Below are positions 45,963 through 55,192 of a DNA stretch of 64,000 nt, piece after piece. Location: contig NZ_JBFOHP010000002.1 in the NCBI RefSeq assembly GCF_040907265.1, forward strand, positions 6,386,001 through 6,450,000, written 5' to 3'. Every line of letters begins with the position of its first letter. Position 1 is the first letter of the stretch. A program made the translations under genes and the position numbers. The notes beneath the pieces are model-generated. The model was not told the origin of the DNA. It made no database searches and worked only from the letters and a program-made list of their open reading frames with translations. Source of the stretch: Streptomyces sclerotialus (GTDB taxonomy: Bacteria; Actinomycetota; Actinomycetes; Streptomycetales; Streptomycetaceae).

Positions 45963-47297
45963 GTGTCCGACGCAGAGCTGATGCTCCGCTCCACGCGAGT
46001 CATCACACCGGAGGGGACGCGCGCGGCGTCCGTCACGGTCAGGGACGGCAGGATCGCCGAGGTGCTGCCGCACGACGCCGAGCCCCCCGCCGGGGCGCGG
46101 GTCGAGGACTTCGGCGACGACGTCCTCCTCCCCGGGCTCGTCGACACCCACGTCCACGTCAACGACCCGGGCCGTACGGAGTGGGAGGGCTTCTGGACCG
46201 CCACCCGCGCGGCCGCGGCCGGCGGCATCACCACCCTCGTGGACATGCCGCTCAACAGCCTCCCGCCGACCACCACGGCCGAGAACCTCGACATCAAGCG
46301 CGAGGTCGCCCGGTCCAAGGCGCACATCGACGTCGGCTTCTGGGGCGGCGCCGTACCGGGCAACGTCAAGGACCTGCGTCCGCTGTACGACGCCGGCGTC
46401 TTCGGCTTCAAGTGCTTCCTCTCGCCCTCCGGCGTGGACGAGTTCCCGCAGCTGGACCAGGAGCAGCTGGCCGCCGCCATGGGGGAGATCGCCGGCTTCG
46501 ACGGCCTGCTGATCGTGCACGCGGAGGACCCGGGCCACCTGGAGAGCGCGCCGCCGGTCAGCGGTCCCAAGTACGCCGACTTCCTCGCCTCCCGCCCGCG
46601 GGTCTCCGAGGACGAGGCGATCGCCGGCCTGATCGCGCTGGCCAAGCGCCTGGACGCCCGGGTGCACGTCCTGCACCTCTCCTCCTCCGACGCGCTGCCG
46701 CTCATCGCGGCGGCCAAGGCGGAGGGCGTCAAGCTCACGGTCGAGACCTGCCCGCACTTCCTCACCCTGACCGCCGAGGAAATCCCGGACGGCGCGACGG
46801 AGTTCAAGTGCTGCCCGCCGATCCGTGAGTCCGCGAACCAGGACGCGCTGTGGCAGGGCCTGGCCGACGGCACGATCGACTGCATCGTCTCCGACCACTC
46901 GCCCTCCACCACCGACCTGAAGACCCCGGACTTCGGCGACGCCTGGGGCGGCATCTCCTCCCTCCAGCTCGGCCTGCCCGCGATCTGGACGGCGGCGCGG
47001 GCCCGCGGCCACTCGCTGGAGGACGTGGTCCGCTGGATGGCGGCGGCCCCCGCGGCCCTGGTCGGCCTGGACCGCAAGGGCGCCATCGCCCCGGGCCGCG
47101 ACGCCGACTTCGCGGTCCTGGACCCGGAGGCGACCTTCACGGTCGACCCGGCGCACCTCCAGCACCGCAACAAGATCACCGCCTATGCGGGCAGGACCCT
47201 GCACGGCGTGGTCCGCTCCACCTGGCTCCGCGGCCGGAAGATCAACGACGCCGGCGCCCTGACGGAGCCCACGGGCGAGCTGCTCGTACGCCCGTAG
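45963..47297 (+). CDS. allB: allantoinase
   Basis: This 444-residue cyclic amidohydrolase opens allantoin to allantoate. Metal ligands are H63 and H65 in DTHVHVND, the carboxylated lysine K150 in GFKCF, H186 in IVHAED, H238 in VLHLSS, and D311 in VSDHSP. GTG 45963 follows GAAGGGG; an in-frame ATG at 45924 has no ribosome site and would add a His/Glu-rich leader. Transcription should start just before the AllR-type operator. A long perfect terminator follows. The next enzyme, allantoicase, is not adjacent. Confidence 0.93.
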   Translation: MSDAELMLRSTRVITPEGTRAASVTVRDGRIAEVLPHDAEPPAGARVEDFGDDVLLPGLVDTHVHVNDPGRTEWEGFWTATRAAAAGGITTLVDMPLNSLPPTTTAENLDIKREVARSKAHIDVGFWGGAVPGNVKDLRPLYDAGVFGFKCFLSPSGVDEFPQLDQEQLAAAMGEIAGFDGLLIVHAEDPGHLESAPPVSGPKYADFLASRPRVSEDEAIAGLIALAKRLDARVHVLHLSSSDALPLIAAAKAEGVKLTVETCPHFLTLTAEEIPDGATEFKCCPPIRESANQDALWQGLADGTIDCIVSDHSPSTTDLKTPDFGDAWGGISSLQLGLPAIWTAARARGHSLEDVVRWMAAAPAALVGLDRKGAIAPGRDADFAVLDPEATFTVDPAHLQHRNKITAYAGRTLHGVVRSTWLRGRKINDAGALTEPTGELLVRP

Positions 47298-47311
47298 GAA
47301 GCGCCGCCGCG

Positions 47312-47343
47312 AAGACCCGTTCCCCGGCCGGGGAACGGGTCTT
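47312..47343 (+). terminator. intrinsic terminator of allantoinase
   Basis: A 32-bp perfect palindrome centred on CCGG|CCGG-like sequence (arms AAGACCCGTTCCCC / GGGGAACGGGTCTT) is followed by TCCTCCT. Confidence 0.88.
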
Positions 47344-47428
47344 TCCTCCTGTCCCGCCCGCAACGGGCCGCCATGCCGCATGATGAGCCGGCCAGGCAGT
47401 AGGGGAACGATCACGGGGGGAACGGTCG

Positions 47429-48355
47429 ATGGGCGACAGGACGCATCACCGGCGCGAGAGACTGCGCATCATCGAGGAGTGGAGCCGCACGGGGGTGCTG
47501 GCGGAACGCCGCAGCCTCCCCGTCGAGCAGCAGTTCCGGGACCGGGTCTCCCGCACGGGCTCCCGGCTCTTCGTGCCCCTGGGCCTCGCCTACTCGGACG
47601 ACCCCTGGTACAACACCCAGGTCTCCCATCTGCTGGAGGCGTACGACGCGCTGCCGCACCGGCCCGACCTGGCCTTCGACTCGGTGTGGAAGGTCTTCGA
47701 ATCGACGGCCGTCCGGACCGTGGCCACCAGGACGGGCAGGCGCCGCAACATCACCGAGTCCCTGCGGTACGTCAGCGACCACGTGGCGCTGGACGGTGCG
47801 GTGTTCGAGGCGATGACCGCGGAGGTGCCGAGCCAGACGTGCGAGTACCTCTTCAAGAAGGTCGTCCTGGAGGCCGCCACCGAGAAGGGCAGAAGGGTCG
47901 GGCAGCGGCTGACGGGCGGCGCCCAGGACGCGACCGCTGCCGAGCTCAGAACCTTCCTCGACCTGGCGCACGCCCCGGGCGCCGACCTGGACGCCAACCG
48001 CCGGCGGGCGATGCTGCTGCGCCGCGCGCTGGCCGGTGAGCGGCTGCGGATCGGAGCGGAAGAGGTGCTGCTGAGCGCGCGGGCCCGGTCGCGGCTGCTC
48101 CTCGGCGGACTTCTCTACACGGCCAGGAACGAGCGGTACCACGGCGAGTCCTTCTCCCCCTTCTACAGCAGCACGGCGAGCCTGAAGACCTACACCCACC
48201 CCCACTACCTCTTCCTCGCGACCTACGCGCTGGTGCACCTGCTGTGGGCCCAGTGGGAGCATCCGTACAGCCCGCACACGGAGGCCGTCGCGGAGAACGT
48301 CACCGAGAACCTGCGCGAGGCGAGGACGCTGTACGGCCGGCACTGGCTGGCGTGA
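47429..48355 (+). CDS. uncharacterised protein with a HEPN-like Rx4H motif
   Basis: This 308-residue, all-helical soluble protein is not assigned by me to a named family. Near the C-terminus it carries ARNERYHGESF, an R-N-x-x-x-H (Rx4H) motif like the active site of HEPN ribonucleases. After it comes KTYTHPHYLFLATYALVHLLW. The N-terminal part contains RLFVPLGLAYSDDPWYNTQ. HEPN proteins often act in defence or toxin systems. It stands alone on the plus strand after a terminator, with no partner nucleotidyltransferase next to it. Confidence 0.55.
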   Translation: MGDRTHHRRERLRIIEEWSRTGVLAERRSLPVEQQFRDRVSRTGSRLFVPLGLAYSDDPWYNTQVSHLLEAYDALPHRPDLAFDSVWKVFESTAVRTVATRTGRRRNITESLRYVSDHVALDGAVFEAMTAEVPSQTCEYLFKKVVLEAATEKGRRVGQRLTGGAQDATAAELRTFLDLAHAPGADLDANRRRAMLLRRALAGERLRIGAEEVLLSARARSRLLLGGLLYTARNERYHGESFSPFYSSTASLKTYTHPHYLFLATYALVHLLWAQWEHPYSPHTEAVAENVTENLREARTLYGRHWLA

Positions 48356-48356
48356 C

Positions 48357-49016
48357 TCACGCTTCCGCCGCCGTCCGCCAGAACATCTCCTCGTACGCCT
48401 GGAGGAGACGGCCGTAGCGGTGGGCCAGGGGGATGTCCAGGGCCCCGGAGTCCAGGCCGTGCCGGAGCGCGGTCAGGGCGCGGTCGGTCAGGTCCGGTGC
48501 GGGGGTCGCGAAGAAGTCGAAGAAGGCGCAGGCCTCGTCGGTGAAGCCGTAGCGGTGCCGCATCGCCTGTCCGACGGCGCGGCAGTAGTCGCCCCAGGCC
48601 CGGAAGTTGGCGGCGAAGGCCAGTACGGCGTCGGCCGGTTCGGCGCCGAGGGCGAGCCAGGCCGCGTAGGCGGGGTAGGCCTGGCAGCCGGGCCGCGGTT
48701 CGTACCCGGCGGTCTCCTGCTCCTTCAGGCCGCAGGCGGTGGCGAGGGTGCGGACGTGCTCCAGCACGATGCGCTCGCCGTCGGCGAGGTGGGTGAAGAA
48801 GGCGGCGACCGGCGGCTCGGCGGCGGCCCGCCCCGCGAGGTGGCGGAAGCTGCGGCGGTCCGAGGTGATGACGTGGTGCTGCTCCAGGGCGAGCGTGGCG
48901 AACACCTCGCGCGGGGCCTCGCCCGCGGCGATGGCGGGGACGAGGGGGTTGGCGCCGGGTGCGGGGGTCAGTTCCCGTACGGCGGTGTCGAGGACGTCGG
49001 ACGCGGAACGGGCCAT
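48357..49016 (-). CDS. TenA/PqqC-family protein
   Basis: This 219-residue all-helical protein of the TenA/THI-4 haem-oxygenase-like fold has LALEQHHVITSDRRSF, PAYAAWLALGAEPADAVLAF, NFRAWGDYCRAV and YGFTDEACAFFDFF. Family members hydrolyse aminopyrimidines for thiamine salvage or act as oxygenases. ATG 49016 follows GAGGAGG. The frame remains open upstream through the end of a LysR-type regulator, with no stop codon between. Confidence 0.75.
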   Translation of the reverse strand: MARSASDVLDTAVRELTPAPGANPLVPAIAAGEAPREVFATLALEQHHVITSDRRSFRHLAGRAAAEPPVAAFFTHLADGERIVLEHVRTLATACGLKEQETAGYEPRPGCQAYPAYAAWLALGAEPADAVLAFAANFRAWGDYCRAVGQAMRHRYGFTDEACAFFDFFATPAPDLTDRALTALRHGLDSGALDIPLAHRYGRLLQAYEEMFWRTAAEA

Positions 49017-49149
49017 GGGCGGCCTCCTCGGACGGCGGGCGGGGCGGCGCCCCGCGTGGTCCCCTCCAGTGTGGCGGCAGCACGGGCCGGCGGGGCGGCA
49101 ACGCCGGCCGACGGGTGCCGTCGGTGTCTCCCGGACCGCACGGGCGGCG

Positions 49150-50138
49150 GTGCCGTCAGGTGCCCGGCCGGGGAGGGCGGACAGGGACGGCAGAGCGGCG
49201 GCCTGGACGGTGGCGGCGGACGTCAGTTCGGCGAGCATGGCCCGGACCGCGGGCAGGGCGGCGTACTCCGGCAGGGGCGGCGCGGCGATCTCGCGGGGCA
49301 CCGCCGGCGCGAGCCGCAGCAGCCGGACGGCGCCGGTCGCCGGGGTGAGGGCGAGCTCCGGCAGGACGGCCACGCCCAGCCCCGTGCGGACGAGGGCGAC
49401 CGCGGTGAGGTGGTCGTCGGTCACCATGTCGATCCGGGGTGCGAAGCCCTCGGCCGGGCAGAGGTCGACCAGATGGCCGTGACACCGCGCGCACCCCGCT
49501 ATCCAGGTCTGGTCGGCCAGCTGCGCCGGCGTGATCTCCCCGGTGTCCGCGGTGCCCGCGAGGCGGTGCCCCGAGGGGACCGCGACGACCAGGCGGTCGG
49601 TCGGCAGGGGATGGACGACCAGGCCGTCCCAGTCGTCCGCTGGGGGGGGCGGCCGGCCCTGGGGAGCTCCGGACAGCGGAAGGCGAGCGCGATGTCGCAG
49701 TCACCCTCGCGCAGCATCTCCACGGAGCGCGGCGGCGCGGCCTCGGCGAAGGTCACCTCGGGGCCGGGACGGGCGGCGCGCAGCCCTGCCGGCGCCGTCG
49801 GCACCAGGTCCGACATACCGCTGAGGAAGGACACGAGCCGGACCCGGCCGAGGCGTGCCTCGGTGAGGTACGCCCATTCCTCCTCGGCGGCGTGCAGCCG
49901 GGTCAGAATACGCCCGGAACGGCCGTTCAGGATTTCTCCGGCCGCGGTGAGCCATATTTCCTCTCCGGAATCTCCGGCATTCGCGCTGCGTACGACCAGC
50001 GGGGACCGTGCGGAATTCTCCAGTGCCGTTATCTGCCGGCGTACGGCCGGCTGGGTGCAGTCCAGGGCGCGCGGCCGACGCGAAGGAACCGGTCCGGGCG
50101 ACGGCGCGCAGGACGCGGAGAGGGCGTGGCTCAAGCAC
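49150..50138 (-). pseudogene. LysR-family regulator broken by two frameshifts
   Basis: The regulator is readable only across three frames. EPRPLRVLRAVARTGSFASAA begins at GTG 50138. LDCTQPAVRRQITALE through REGDCDIALAFRCPELP is in a second frame. DRLVVAVPSGHRLAG through the DHLTAVALVRTGLGVAVLPEL ligand domain is in a third. The first break is at a GCGC run near 50070, the second in an eight-C run (eight G on the plus strand) at 49649-49656. The third frame has no stop before the TenA gene. It may be a true pseudogene or sequencing error in homopolymers. It is divergent from the kinase operon, its likely target. Confidence 0.75.
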
Positions 50139-50372
50139 AGGCGCACAGTAGGGAGTTGAAGTGAAGTGGGCAACATGCGGGCCCGTCGCGCGGCGGGCGT
50201 CCCGCGGGCCTGCCGGGACGGCGGTGGGGGCAAAGGCGGTCACATCACCTCAACGTGGTTCATATTAATCCGGTTATGCGCGACATTCGGTGGCCTCAAA
50301 GGGTTCTTTCTGGCTGCACAAAGGAATTGTTGGATTGCCGTGGGGCCCGGCTTTCGAGTACAACTTCTCGCC

Positions 50373-51275
50373 ATGCGGACCAGGATTACTCGTACCGTCC
50401 ACGGCACCTTCGGGGAATTACTCCAGAGGTATACGCGCGGAGCGGCCGGATACGGCCATTTCCTTTTCACGGCCCCGGTGGAAGAACTCCGCTGCCAGGC
50501 CCGCATCGGACGGGAGAACCGGTCCGGGGCGGCCCCGCTCACCGTCAGACCCGCCGGCCGGGTCAAGGCACTGCGCGTCCACACCTCGCTCAGCACCGAT
50601 CTGCGGCAGCGCGGCCACGGCGGCGTACTGGAGATCGAGTCCGACATTCCGGTGGCGAAAGGGCACGCCAGTTCCACCACCGACATACTCGCCGGCGCGC
50701 TGCTGTGCCTCTCCGAGGCGTGCCCCGACATCCCGGAAGAGGCCGCCCACGCCCTCGCCCTGTCCGCAGCGCGCCGACTGGAGTACGGCGACTACCTGGT
50801 GCACCCCGGCATCGCGGCGTGCGCCCAGCGCTCCCAGCAGCTGATCACCGCGTACCACACCGACCTGCGGTGGACGATCGTCGGCGTGGACGAGGGCGGT
50901 TACGTGCACACCGAGGACTTCCACCGCCAACTCCCCGAGGACCCGGGCACGGCGGACGTCCACGAGCAGCTCTTCGGCGAACTGGACACGGCCCTGCGCG
51001 CCGGCGACGGACCGGCCGCCGCGCGGATCGCCACACGCAGCGCGGAGCTGCACAACGACCGGCTGCCGAAGGAGTCGCTCAGCGATCTGACCGCGCTCCA
51101 GCGGGACTTCGGGGCGCTCGGTATCCGCGTCGCCCACAGCGGCACGCTGGCCGGCCTCGTCTTCTCCCGGCACCAGTCCGACCACGACGCACGGGTCGCG
51201 GGGTGCCGCGGCGCGCTGGACGCCCACGGCTACACCGGGTCCACGTTCACCCTCGAGGAGGCGAGCCGTCCATGA
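50373..51275 (+). CDS. GHMP-family kinase (threonine/homoserine kinase-like, PduX-like)
   Basis: This 300-residue small-molecule kinase starts RTVHGTFGELLQRY. It has the GHMP ATP loop DIPVAKGHASSTTDI (91-105) and a C-terminal VAHSGTLAGLVF motif. The GTFGELLQ start is reminiscent of PduX-type L-threonine kinases. It probably phosphorylates the hydroxyl of an amino acid. ATG 50373 is the family start; the open frame upstream is non-homologous. It overlaps the exporter gene by ATGA and heads an operon ending in PLP-synthase and AlaX remnants. Confidence 0.75.
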   Translation: MRTRITRTVHGTFGELLQRYTRGAAGYGHFLFTAPVEELRCQARIGRENRSGAAPLTVRPAGRVKALRVHTSLSTDLRQRGHGGVLEIESDIPVAKGHASSTTDILAGALLCLSEACPDIPEEAAHALALSAARRLEYGDYLVHPGIAACAQRSQQLITAYHTDLRWTIVGVDEGGYVHTEDFHRQLPEDPGTADVHEQLFGELDTALRAGDGPAAARIATRSAELHNDRLPKESLSDLTALQRDFGALGIRVAHSGTLAGLVFSRHQSDHDARVAGCRGALDAHGYTGSTFTLEEASRP

Positions 51276-52276
51276 GCGGCGCGACCACGACCCCCGGCCA
51301 CGACCGGCAGGCGCCGGAGACCCCGGACACCGGGCACGGTACGGGCGGGACCCCACCGGAATCCCGGAAGGCCGGCCGGGCCCGCTACCAGATCATGGTG
51401 CTGGTCGCCGTGTGCTGCCTGGCCCTGGGCGGCGTCTTCGTCCGGGTCAGCGAGGTCGGCCCCGTGGCCACCGGCGCCTACCGCTCCCTGTTCGCCACGC
51501 CCATGCTCCTCGCGGTCTCCGTCGCCATGACGCGCCGCTCGCCGGCGGAGAAGAGGGCCGGGGGCGTACGGCGGCGCACGCGCATGAGCGGGCGGGACCT
51601 CGCGCTCGTCGCGCTGGGCGGGCTGTTCCTCGCGGCCGACCTGTGCCTGTGGAACATCTCCTTCCTCTCCACCTCGCTGGCGGAGGCCAACCTCCTCGCC
51701 AACCTGATGCCGTTCGTCATCGCGCCGCTCGCCTTCTTCCTCTGGGGCGACCGGCTGCCCTGGAAGCTCGCCTTCCCCGCGGTCCTCGCCCTCGGCGGCC
51801 TGTACGTCCTGGTCATCCTCGGCACCGGCCTCGACCCCACGCACCTGCGCGGCGACCTCCTGGCCCTGGCCACGGCGGTGTTCTACGCCCTGTTCCTGGT
51901 CGTGGCCAAGGGGCTGCGCGACCGCCACGAGGCCACCCGCATCATGGCCACCCTCAGCCTGGTCTGCGCCGTGGCGTGCTTCGCCGTCGCCGGCCTGCTC
52001 GGGGAGAAGATCTGGCCCACCGGCGCACAGGGCTGGCTGCTGCTCATCGGCCTGGCGATCACCTCGCAGGTGTTCGGCCAGACCCTCATGGCACACGCGG
52101 TGAAGTTCCTGCCGCTCCAACTGACCGCGCTCTTCGTGCTCCTGCAGCCCGTCGCCGCCGCCGGCTACGGATTCTTCCTCTTCGACCAGCGGCTGAGCCT
52201 GGTCCAGCTGGGCGGGATCGCGCTCCTGCTGGTCTCCATCTACTGGGCCAAGAACCTTCTGGAGGGCTCGAAGTGA
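51272..52276 (+). CDS. EamA/DMT-family exporter
   Basis: This 334-residue drug/metabolite transporter has ten predicted helices in two EamA repeats. The first includes GGVFVRVSEVGPVATGAYRS and the second LLALATAVFYALFLVVAKGL. About 40 soluble residues precede helix 1. Members export amino acids and analogues. Its overlap with the kinase gene and the following PLP gene (GTGA at 52273) shows a single translation-coupled operon. Export of the pathway product is the likely role. Confidence 0.85.
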   Translation: MSGATTTPGHDRQAPETPDTGHGTGGTPPESRKAGRARYQIMVLVAVCCLALGGVFVRVSEVGPVATGAYRSLFATPMLLAVSVAMTRRSPAEKRAGGVRRRTRMSGRDLALVALGGLFLAADLCLWNISFLSTSLAEANLLANLMPFVIAPLAFFLWGDRLPWKLAFPAVLALGGLYVLVILGTGLDPTHLRGDLLALATAVFYALFLVVAKGLRDRHEATRIMATLSLVCAVACFAVAGLLGEKIWPTGAQGWLLLIGLAITSQVFGQTLMAHAVKFLPLQLTALFVLLQPVAAAGYGFFLFDQRLSLVQLGGIALLLVSIYWAKNLLEGSK

Positions 52277-52740
52277 GCACCGTGCACCCCGTCGCACAGC
52301 GAGAAGACCCCTACGAGGTCATCGAGGAGCTGGCCCGGGTCACGACGATCGACTGCGGGCCGCCGGCCGGCCGGTCACGGCTGCGTGCCGTACACGGCAG
52401 CACCGCCACCGAGACCAGCTTCAAGTCCCTCCTGGGGCTGGGCCTGCTGCTCCTGGCGCGGGAACGGGGCCTGCCGGCCGAGGGGCAGCCGGTGGTCGAG
52501 TCCACCTCCGGCTCGCGGGGCCTCGGCCTGGCCGTCACCGGACGGCTCCTGGGGCACCCCGTCCACCTCGTGTCCGACCCCGGGATCCCCGACGTGACCC
52601 GCGTGAAGACCGAACATCGACGCCGCCCGGACCCGCATGAGCGGTGTCCACCGCGGCAGCGACGCCCAGGCGTGCCAGGCCGTACGGGCCTCGCGGCACG
52701 CGGGATCAGCGTCGGAGGCTCGTCGGGCGTCTGCCACGAG
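52273..52740 (+). pseudogene. cysteine-synthase-like PLP enzyme with internal deletion
   Basis: From GTG 52273 the frame encodes the start of a fold-type II PLP enzyme. It has the lysine region TATETSFKSLLGLGLL and the phosphate loop ESTSGSRGLGLA. After VTRVKTE near residue 115 it loses homology. A C-terminal piece follows, partly in another frame (DAQACQAVRASRHA) and then GISVGGSSGV in the original one. Some 120 or more central residues are missing, so the enzyme is dead. The frame continues into the AlaX remnant without its own stop. Confidence 0.7.
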
Positions 52741-53204
52741 TTCGCCGAGCCGTGCACGCTGACCCCCGGTGACCAGGTGACGATGGAGATCGACTGGGAC
52801 CGGCGGTTCCGCAACATGCAGATGCACACCCTGGCGCACTTCCTCTTCCACGCCACCGGCGATACCTGGAGTCGCAGGGGCGGACCCGGTCCACCCGCGG
52901 CTGTCACATCAGCGACGACTCCGCCCGCTTCGACTTCGGCTGCGCCATCCCCGGCGAGGCGGCGGCCGTCGTCGAGGACCGCGTGCGGGAGCTGCTGGCC
53001 TCCTCCCCGGAGGCCACCGTCACCCCGCTGCCGGACACCCACGACGTGTTCGTGTGGCGGTCGGGCGACATCGTCATCCCGTGCGGCGGCATCCACGTCC
53101 GCCATCCCAAGGAGATCCAGGGATCGGTCCGGGTGCGCCGCCGCACCAAGGGCCGTCAAGGCATCCGCCTCTACATCGACCTCGACCGTGCCGCGGCCGG
53201 CTGA
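52741..53204 (+). pseudogene. AlaX-type alanyl-tRNA editing domain, truncated and frameshifted
   Basis: The first part (HEFAEPCTLTPGDQV, then IDWDRRFRNMQMHTLAHFLF) is in frame with the PLP remnant. Near 52862 homology jumps to another frame: SQGRTRSTRGCHISDDSARF through IPCGGIHVRHPKEIQG and KGRQGIRLYIDL, ending at TGA 53202. All zinc ligands (HTLAH, C and H in CGGIH) survive across the frames, so the damage is recent or a base-call error. The N-terminal domain is missing. Such free-standing deacylases clear wrongly charged tRNA. Confidence 0.7.
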
Positions 53205-53218
53205 GGCGGCGGGGGCGC

Positions 53219-53566
53219 TTGGCCGAACTGCGCCTGCCGCCGCGGAAGAAGCGATGGCGGCCCTTGTGCGAGATTCACCTGCCCGATGGGACGGTGCTGC
53301 ACGGACGGGAGGGGACGGTTCCGTCGTTGCTCCTGTGTCTGGCGCTGCTGCCATTGGTCCTGCTGTGGCAGGTCGGCCTGGCGCTGGCCGACCTGCCCGC
53401 CGACGACATCGGTGCCCCGCTGCGGACGGCCTGGAAACGGCAGGGTGCGCTCTTCGGCCGGTCGGCCATGACCGAGTCCGCGCGCGGCCGATTCCGGGCC
53501 CGGGGCGACAGGCTCGACCACCGGGTGGCTCACGCGCAGGCCGTGGCGAAGTGCTGGAAGGGATGA
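53219..53566 (+). CDS. possible small membrane protein, mobile-element remnant
   Basis: A 115-codon frame from TTG 53219 encodes a basic N-terminus (LRLPPRKKRWRPLCEIHLPDG) and one strong hydrophobic helix (LLLCLALLPLVLLWQVGLAL). A charged tail ending AVAKCWKG follows. I do not recognise it. One-helix proteins like this are common in Streptomyces integrative elements. The start is uncertain. Confidence 0.4.
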   Translation: MAELRLPPRKKRWRPLCEIHLPDGTVLHGREGTVPSLLLCLALLPLVLLWQVGLALADLPADDIGAPLRTAWKRQGALFGRSAMTESARGRFRARGDRLDHRVAHAQAVAKCWKG

Positions 53567-53884
53567 AGCCGGCAGCACCTAACCAGCGGCACGCTGGCCG
53601 GGCATCGAGGGCGCCCACGAGAAGGGGGTGGCGAGGGGCAGATCGGCTACGGCCGCCGCAACCACGGGGTGTTCACGAGTACGTACAGCCTGCGGCGACA
53701 GGAGGAGGCGAAAGATCGCTTCCCGCTCACGCAGTGATCGTTTGCCGGAGGAGGTAAGCGGGGTCAGGAGCCTGCGGCGATTTCCAGGTTGGATTCGATC
53801 ACCTTCCGTGCGCCGACGCTGTCCGGCGTCTGTGGTGATCGGGGCTTGCGGTACCGGGCCGTAAGGCCTCAAGTGGGCAGCGTT
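53567..53884. other. 318-bp gap, no gene recognised
   Basis: Short open frames on both strands have unlike-protein composition. No clear promoter, terminator or repeat was found. Confidence 0.4.
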
Positions 53885-55117
53885 TCAGCTCGTGGCGGTC
53901 TGGCGTTCGGCATGCGCCACGTCCGTTTCCGGGTGAGTGGCTGAGCGGTGTGCACCCGCGCTGAGCGCGAGAGCGAGCAGGGCCAGGACTTCGAAGGCGG
54001 CTCCGGCCAGCGGGAGCCGGGAGAGCAGCCCTGCTCCCACCAGAAGACCGCCGACGACGGCGGCCACGGTCTGACCGATATAGACGGCGCTGTTGTTGAG
54101 GGCCAGGAGCATGTCGGCGTTGCGGCCGCCGATGGCCAGGAGCCGGTGCTGGATGAGCGGGAAGCTCGCCCAGTGGACCAGCCCCCAGATGGCGAGTGCC
54201 ACAGCGGCTCCGGGGAGGGAGTGCACGGCGATGCCGAGCCCTGCCAGGACGACCGCGAGCAACGCGATCGTCACTGTCAGGCCGGCGGTGGGGCTGGTGC
54301 GATCCGCGAGGCGGCCCCCGGCCATGACTCCGGCGAAGCTGCCGATACCGAAGGCGAGCAACAGCCAGGTGCGGTCGGAAGCGCTGGCATGAGTGACGGT
54401 GACCAGGATGCTGCCGAGGTAGGTGTAGACCACGAATGTTCCGACCACCCACAGGATGGTCGTCAGCATGGCTGTGGGGACCCGCCCGATGCGGATGGCC
54501 GTGAGCCGGTCGCGGATGCCGGTCCCCGCGGAGCCGGGCAGGGGCGGAAGGGTGAACCACAGCCCGACCGCGGTGATGAGGGCCAGGAGGACGACGAAGG
54601 TGAAGGCCCACCGCCAGGACGACAGGTTTCCGATCGCGTTCCCCAGGGGGACGCCGAGAGCGATGGCGCTGGTCATGCCCGCGTACACGATCGCCAGCGC
54701 CCGGCCGCGTCGCTCCGGCACGGCGATCCGCGCAGCTACCGCCGATGCGGTCGCCGCGAACAGCGCCGCGCCCGCTCCCGCGACGATCCGGCTGGTCAGT
54801 AGAACGGCGAAGGACGGCGCGAGCGCCGAGAGGGCGTTGCCGACGGCGAAGACGAGCAGGACGGCGAAGAGCAGAACCCGCCGGTCCACCTTCGACGTGA
54901 CGCCGGCGAGGACCGGCGCCGCGATGGCGTAGGTGATCGCGAAGGCGGTCACTGTCTGGCCGGCGGCGGCGGTTGACAGGCGTAGGTCGTGCCCGACTGC
55001 GGGGAGCAGCCCGGAGACGATGAACAGGTCGGTGCCGATCGCGAACATCCCCAGCGCCAGCAGCCATATCCGGGCCCCTGCCGAGCGGGCCTCCGTTGTC
55101 CCTGGTCCGTGAACCAT
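53885..55117 (-). CDS. MFS exporter, DHA1 (AraJ-like) drug/metabolite family
   Basis: This 410-residue, 12-helix major facilitator starts LLALGMFAIGTDLFIVSGLLP and has the inter-helix motif AGVTSKVDRRVLL. ATG 55117 follows GGAAGGAG; a long upstream extension in frame crosses the divergent gene and is not real. It is divergent from a CGNR regulator with a repeat-rich promoter between them, a usual layout for an inducible efflux system. Confidence 0.87.
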   Translation of the reverse strand: MVHGPGTTEARSAGARIWLLALGMFAIGTDLFIVSGLLPAVGHDLRLSTAAAGQTVTAFAITYAIAAPVLAGVTSKVDRRVLLFAVLLVFAVGNALSALAPSFAVLLTSRIVAGAGAALFAATASAVAARIAVPERRGRALAIVYAGMTSAIALGVPLGNAIGNLSSWRWAFTFVVLLALITAVGLWFTLPPLPGSAGTGIRDRLTAIRIGRVPTAMLTTILWVVGTFVVYTYLGSILVTVTHASASDRTWLLLAFGIGSFAGVMAGGRLADRTSPTAGLTVTIALLAVVLAGLGIAVHSLPGAAVALAIWGLVHWASFPLIQHRLLAIGGRNADMLLALNNSAVYIGQTVAAVVGGLLVGAGLLSRLPLAGAAFEVLALLALALSAGAHRSATHPETDVAHAERQTATS

Positions 55118-55138
55118 CGGACCGCTCCTTCCTTCCTG

Positions 55139-55180
55139 GGTAACTACATAACCGGTTATTCGGTTACTGAGCGGGTAACC
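55139..55180. promoter_or_regulatory. GGTTAC/GTAACC operator array between MFS and CGNR genes
   Basis: The 75-bp divergent region contains GGTAAC (55139-55144), the perfect palindrome ATAACCGGTTAT (55148-55159), and GGTTAC-N7-GTAACC (55162-55180). A TATCAT -10 box at 55181-55186 lies six bases before the CGNR start codon, implying a leaderless transcript. Confidence 0.72.
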
Positions 55181-55192
55181 TATCATGTGGTT

